Shown piece after piece: positions 11,857-13,619 of a stretch of 13,619 nucleotides of DNA. The notes under the pieces are model-generated. The model searched no databases and had not been told where the DNA came from. It saw only the letters and a list, made by a program, of their open reading frames with translations. Numbering within the stretch: position 1 is the first letter of the stretch; every line of letters begins with the position of its first letter. Origin of the DNA: Dehalococcoidia bacterium (GTDB lineage: Bacteria > Chloroflexota > Dehalococcoidia > JAUYDP01); assembly GCA_030691805.1 (NCBI GenBank), contig JAUYDP010000213.1:1-13619 (forward strand), given 5' to 3'. Both the position numbers and the translations under genes were made by a program.

Positions 11857-13434
11857 ATGGCTGAAGAATACGATGCAATCATCATTGGTGGAGGCCATAA
11901 CGGCCTGGCATGTGGGGCTTATCTGGCCAAGGCGGGCCTCAAGGTCATCGTTCTGGAGAGATGGAAACTCCTGGGCGGGGGATGCATAACGGAGGAAGTG
12001 ACACTTCCTGGCTTTAAGCATAATACCGCCTCCAACTACCATGGCTGGGTCCATTACGGACCGGTCTATAAAGACCTTGAGCTGGAGAAGTATGGCTCCA
12101 AGTATGTCTTTCCCTCGGTGGCCTTCGGCATGGCCTTTAGCGACGATACCGGCTTCGTCGCCCACCGGCATATGCAAGGAATTCTCAGTGAGCTCTCCAG
12201 GTTCTCCGAAAAGGATGCCAAGGCTTTTCTGGCGCTACGAGACCAGTTCGTGCGGTTTAAGGAGGTGCTGAAAGGCTTCCTCTTCTCACCGCCACAACAA
12301 CCGTCGGCCTTGCCGGCGCTTCTTCAGGAAAGCCACGAGGGACGGGAGATCCTTCGCTTCGCCCTTTCCAGCCCCAAGAACCTGCTTAATGAGCTGTTCG
12401 AGAGCGACAAGGTAAAGTCCTGGCTGCTTCTGACTACGGTCTTCGCTGGCATCGCTCATGATATCATTGGCGCGGGGCTCTTCTTACCTGCGATGACCGT
12501 CATCGAGGGGGGCTGGGGTTGTTCCGTCGGTGGCTCTATAAGCCTGCCCCTGGCCATGGCCAGGGTGATAGAAGCCAACGGTGGTGTGGTGCGCACCAAC
12601 AGCCACGTGGAGAGGATCGTTGTTGAGGGGGGACAGGCCAAAGGTGTGGAGCTGGCCGATGGAACCCGCATTACCGCTCGAAAGCTGGTGGCTAGCAACG
12701 TAGAGCCGGGTCAGACCTTAATGAAGATGGTTGGAGAGGACAAGCTACCGAAGGAGGCGACGCTACAGGTCAAACGGTGGCGGGCCTCTGAGATGGCCCT
12801 TTTCACGGTCCATCTGGCCCTTAAAGAGCCGCCCCACTGGAAGGCCGCGGATTTCTGCCCTGACCTGGACCGGTGCTGGGGTGTGGGCTTTGGTTACGAC
12901 GGCCCGGACGAATTCGATAGCCAGTTTGGAGATATCCGGCGCGGCATCCCACCCAGGACCATAGCTCCCTTCCTGGTAACGAATACCCTTTACGACCCTA
13001 CTCAGGCCCCGGAGGGAAAGCACACTGGAGTGCTCTGGCAATTCGCTTGTTATGATCTTAAGGACGGCGGCCCTGAGAAGTGGGATAGCATCAAAGAGGA
13101 TTATGCCGACCAGTGTATGGATGTCCTGCGGCGCTATGCCCCTAATATGACGCCTGACAATATCCTGGGACGGTACGTAGTCAGCCCCCTGGACATCGAG
13201 CGACGAGACATATCTATGATAAAAGGGGACCTGGGGTCCGGCGAGACCTCACAAGAGCAATTGGGCATCTTCCGGCCGTTGCATGGGTGGGGACCAAACC
13301 GGACCCCAGTCCGAGGACTTGACCTTTGCGGCCCCAGCACCCATCCAGGAGGAAATGTCAGCGGGGCCTGCGGCTACATTGCCGCCAACGTGATTGCCGA
13401 CGACTTGAAGCTGAAAAAGTGGTGGGTTAAGTAG
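11857..13434 (+). CDS. Phytoene-dehydrogenase-like FAD-dependent oxidoreductase (CrtI/PYROXD2 type)
   Basis: This 525-residue flavoprotein has an N-terminal Rossmann FAD site YDAIIIGGGHNGLACGAYLA (5-24), followed by VIVLERWKLLGGGCITEE (30-47). The CrtI-family C-terminal FAD motif is LCGPSTHPGGNVSGACGYIA near residues 495-515. The middle has substrate-domain features such as VIEGGWGCSVGGSISLPLAM and a second nucleotide-site strand region ELADGTRITARKLVASN. Family members desaturate or isomerise carotenoids, but many PYROXD2-like proteins have other, unknown substrates. No carotenoid genes are seen here, so I do not assign one. ATG 11857 has GAGGAAG (11847-11853) upstream. A 53-base gap separates it from the reductase, so it may be a separate unit. 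Confidence 0.85.
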   Translation: MAEEYDAIIIGGGHNGLACGAYLAKAGLKVIVLERWKLLGGGCITEEVTLPGFKHNTASNYHGWVHYGPVYKDLELEKYGSKYVFPSVAFGMAFSDDTGFVAHRHMQGILSELSRFSEKDAKAFLALRDQFVRFKEVLKGFLFSPPQQPSALPALLQESHEGREILRFALSSPKNLLNELFESDKVKSWLLLTTVFAGIAHDIIGAGLFLPAMTVIEGGWGCSVGGSISLPLAMARVIEANGGVVRTNSHVERIVVEGGQAKGVELADGTRITARKLVASNVEPGQTLMKMVGEDKLPKEATLQVKRWRASEMALFTVHLALKEPPHWKAADFCPDLDRCWGVGFGYDGPDEFDSQFGDIRRGIPPRTIAPFLVTNTLYDPTQAPEGKHTGVLWQFACYDLKDGGPEKWDSIKEDYADQCMDVLRRYAPNMTPDNILGRYVVSPLDIERRDISMIKGDLGSGETSQEQLGIFRPLHGWGPNRTPVRGLDLCGPSTHPGGNVSGACGYIAANVIADDLKLKKWWVK

Positions 13435-13436
13435 GT

Positions 13437-13619
13437 ATGGCGGGGATCAAGGTAGCCTTGTCCACGGGAGACCCGGCCATCGTTGTGGACGCCATTGGCA
13501 TAGAGGGTGACCGCTTGTGCGTCCGGGGGAGGCTCCTGGGCACGATGCAGGCAAAAATGTATGTGGGGCCGAAGGAGGTTCTGGGACTTGCGGGTTTGGC
13601 CCTACGGGGGCATGTTCTC
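13437..13619 (+). CDS. Unknown protein, 5' part only
   Basis: ATG at 13437, two bases after the previous stop, opens 61 codons that are still open at the window edge. The peptide starts MAGIKVALSTGDPAIVVDAI and includes LLGTMQAKMYVGPKEVLGL, with alternating hydrophobic strands and no signal peptide or recognised motif. AGTAGG just ahead may serve as ribosome site. The tight spacing implies co-transcription and perhaps joint function with the FAD oxidoreductase. I do not recognise the family. Confidence 0.6.
   Translation, partial: MAGIKVALSTGDPAIVVDAIGIEGDRLCVRGRLLGTMQAKMYVGPKEVLGLAGLALRGHVL

Overview
The window is a G+C-rich bacterial segment in which every supported gene lies on the + strand. 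It has two halves. The left half (1-3160) is an accessory island of CRISPR and toxin-antitoxin material. The right half (3254-13619) is a long operon for S-adenosylmethionine (SAM) and methionine metabolism, led by a SAM-I riboswitch. I infer a thermophilic or anaerobic-type bacterium of the Chloroflexota or deep Bacillota. The grounds are the short core MetE-like protein, the riboswitch, the archaeal/Thermotoga-like AhcY, and an island rich in VapBC, MNT-HEPN and HicAB. This assignment is weak.

Left half. The array (1-415) has seven repeats of type I-E character and 32-nt spacers. It runs off the left edge, and its likely trailer end is at 415. Next come a VapB-like antitoxin with a wrecked PIN toxin (478-866), a second VapB copy with an intact PIN toxin (860-1530), and a frameshifted cas2 relic (1527-1659). 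An MNT-HEPN pair (1687-2639) follows, then a second cas2 relic with an internal TAG (2636-2926). Each cas2 relic overlaps the stop codon of the preceding toxin-antitoxin gene by 3-4 bases. The 2927-3250 stretch has no protein gene. It has a promoter-like site, several stems, a 16-bp direct repeat and a perfect 15-bp hairpin, and I read it as a possible structured RNA.

Right half. A good sigma-A-type promoter (3254-3282) drives a SAM-I aptamer (3306-3436), whose 3' P1 strand can pair with the 5' arm of a terminator at 3449-3481. Downstream are mtnA, hicA, hicB, mtnP, a core MetE-like methyltransferase, a PfkB-family kinase, ahcY, metK, a GDP-6-deoxy-mannose reductase-like gene with an apparent CTG start, a phytoene-dehydrogenase-like FAD oxidoreductase, and the first 61 codons of an unknown gene.

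How they fit. MetK makes SAM. AhcY splits S-adenosylhomocysteine to homocysteine and adenosine. The MetE-like enzyme would remethylate homocysteine, and the PfkB kinase could remove adenosine. MtnP and MtnA process methylthioadenosine from polyamine synthesis. The riboswitch would turn the operon on when SAM is low. A HicAB module sits between mtnA and mtnP and so would share that control.
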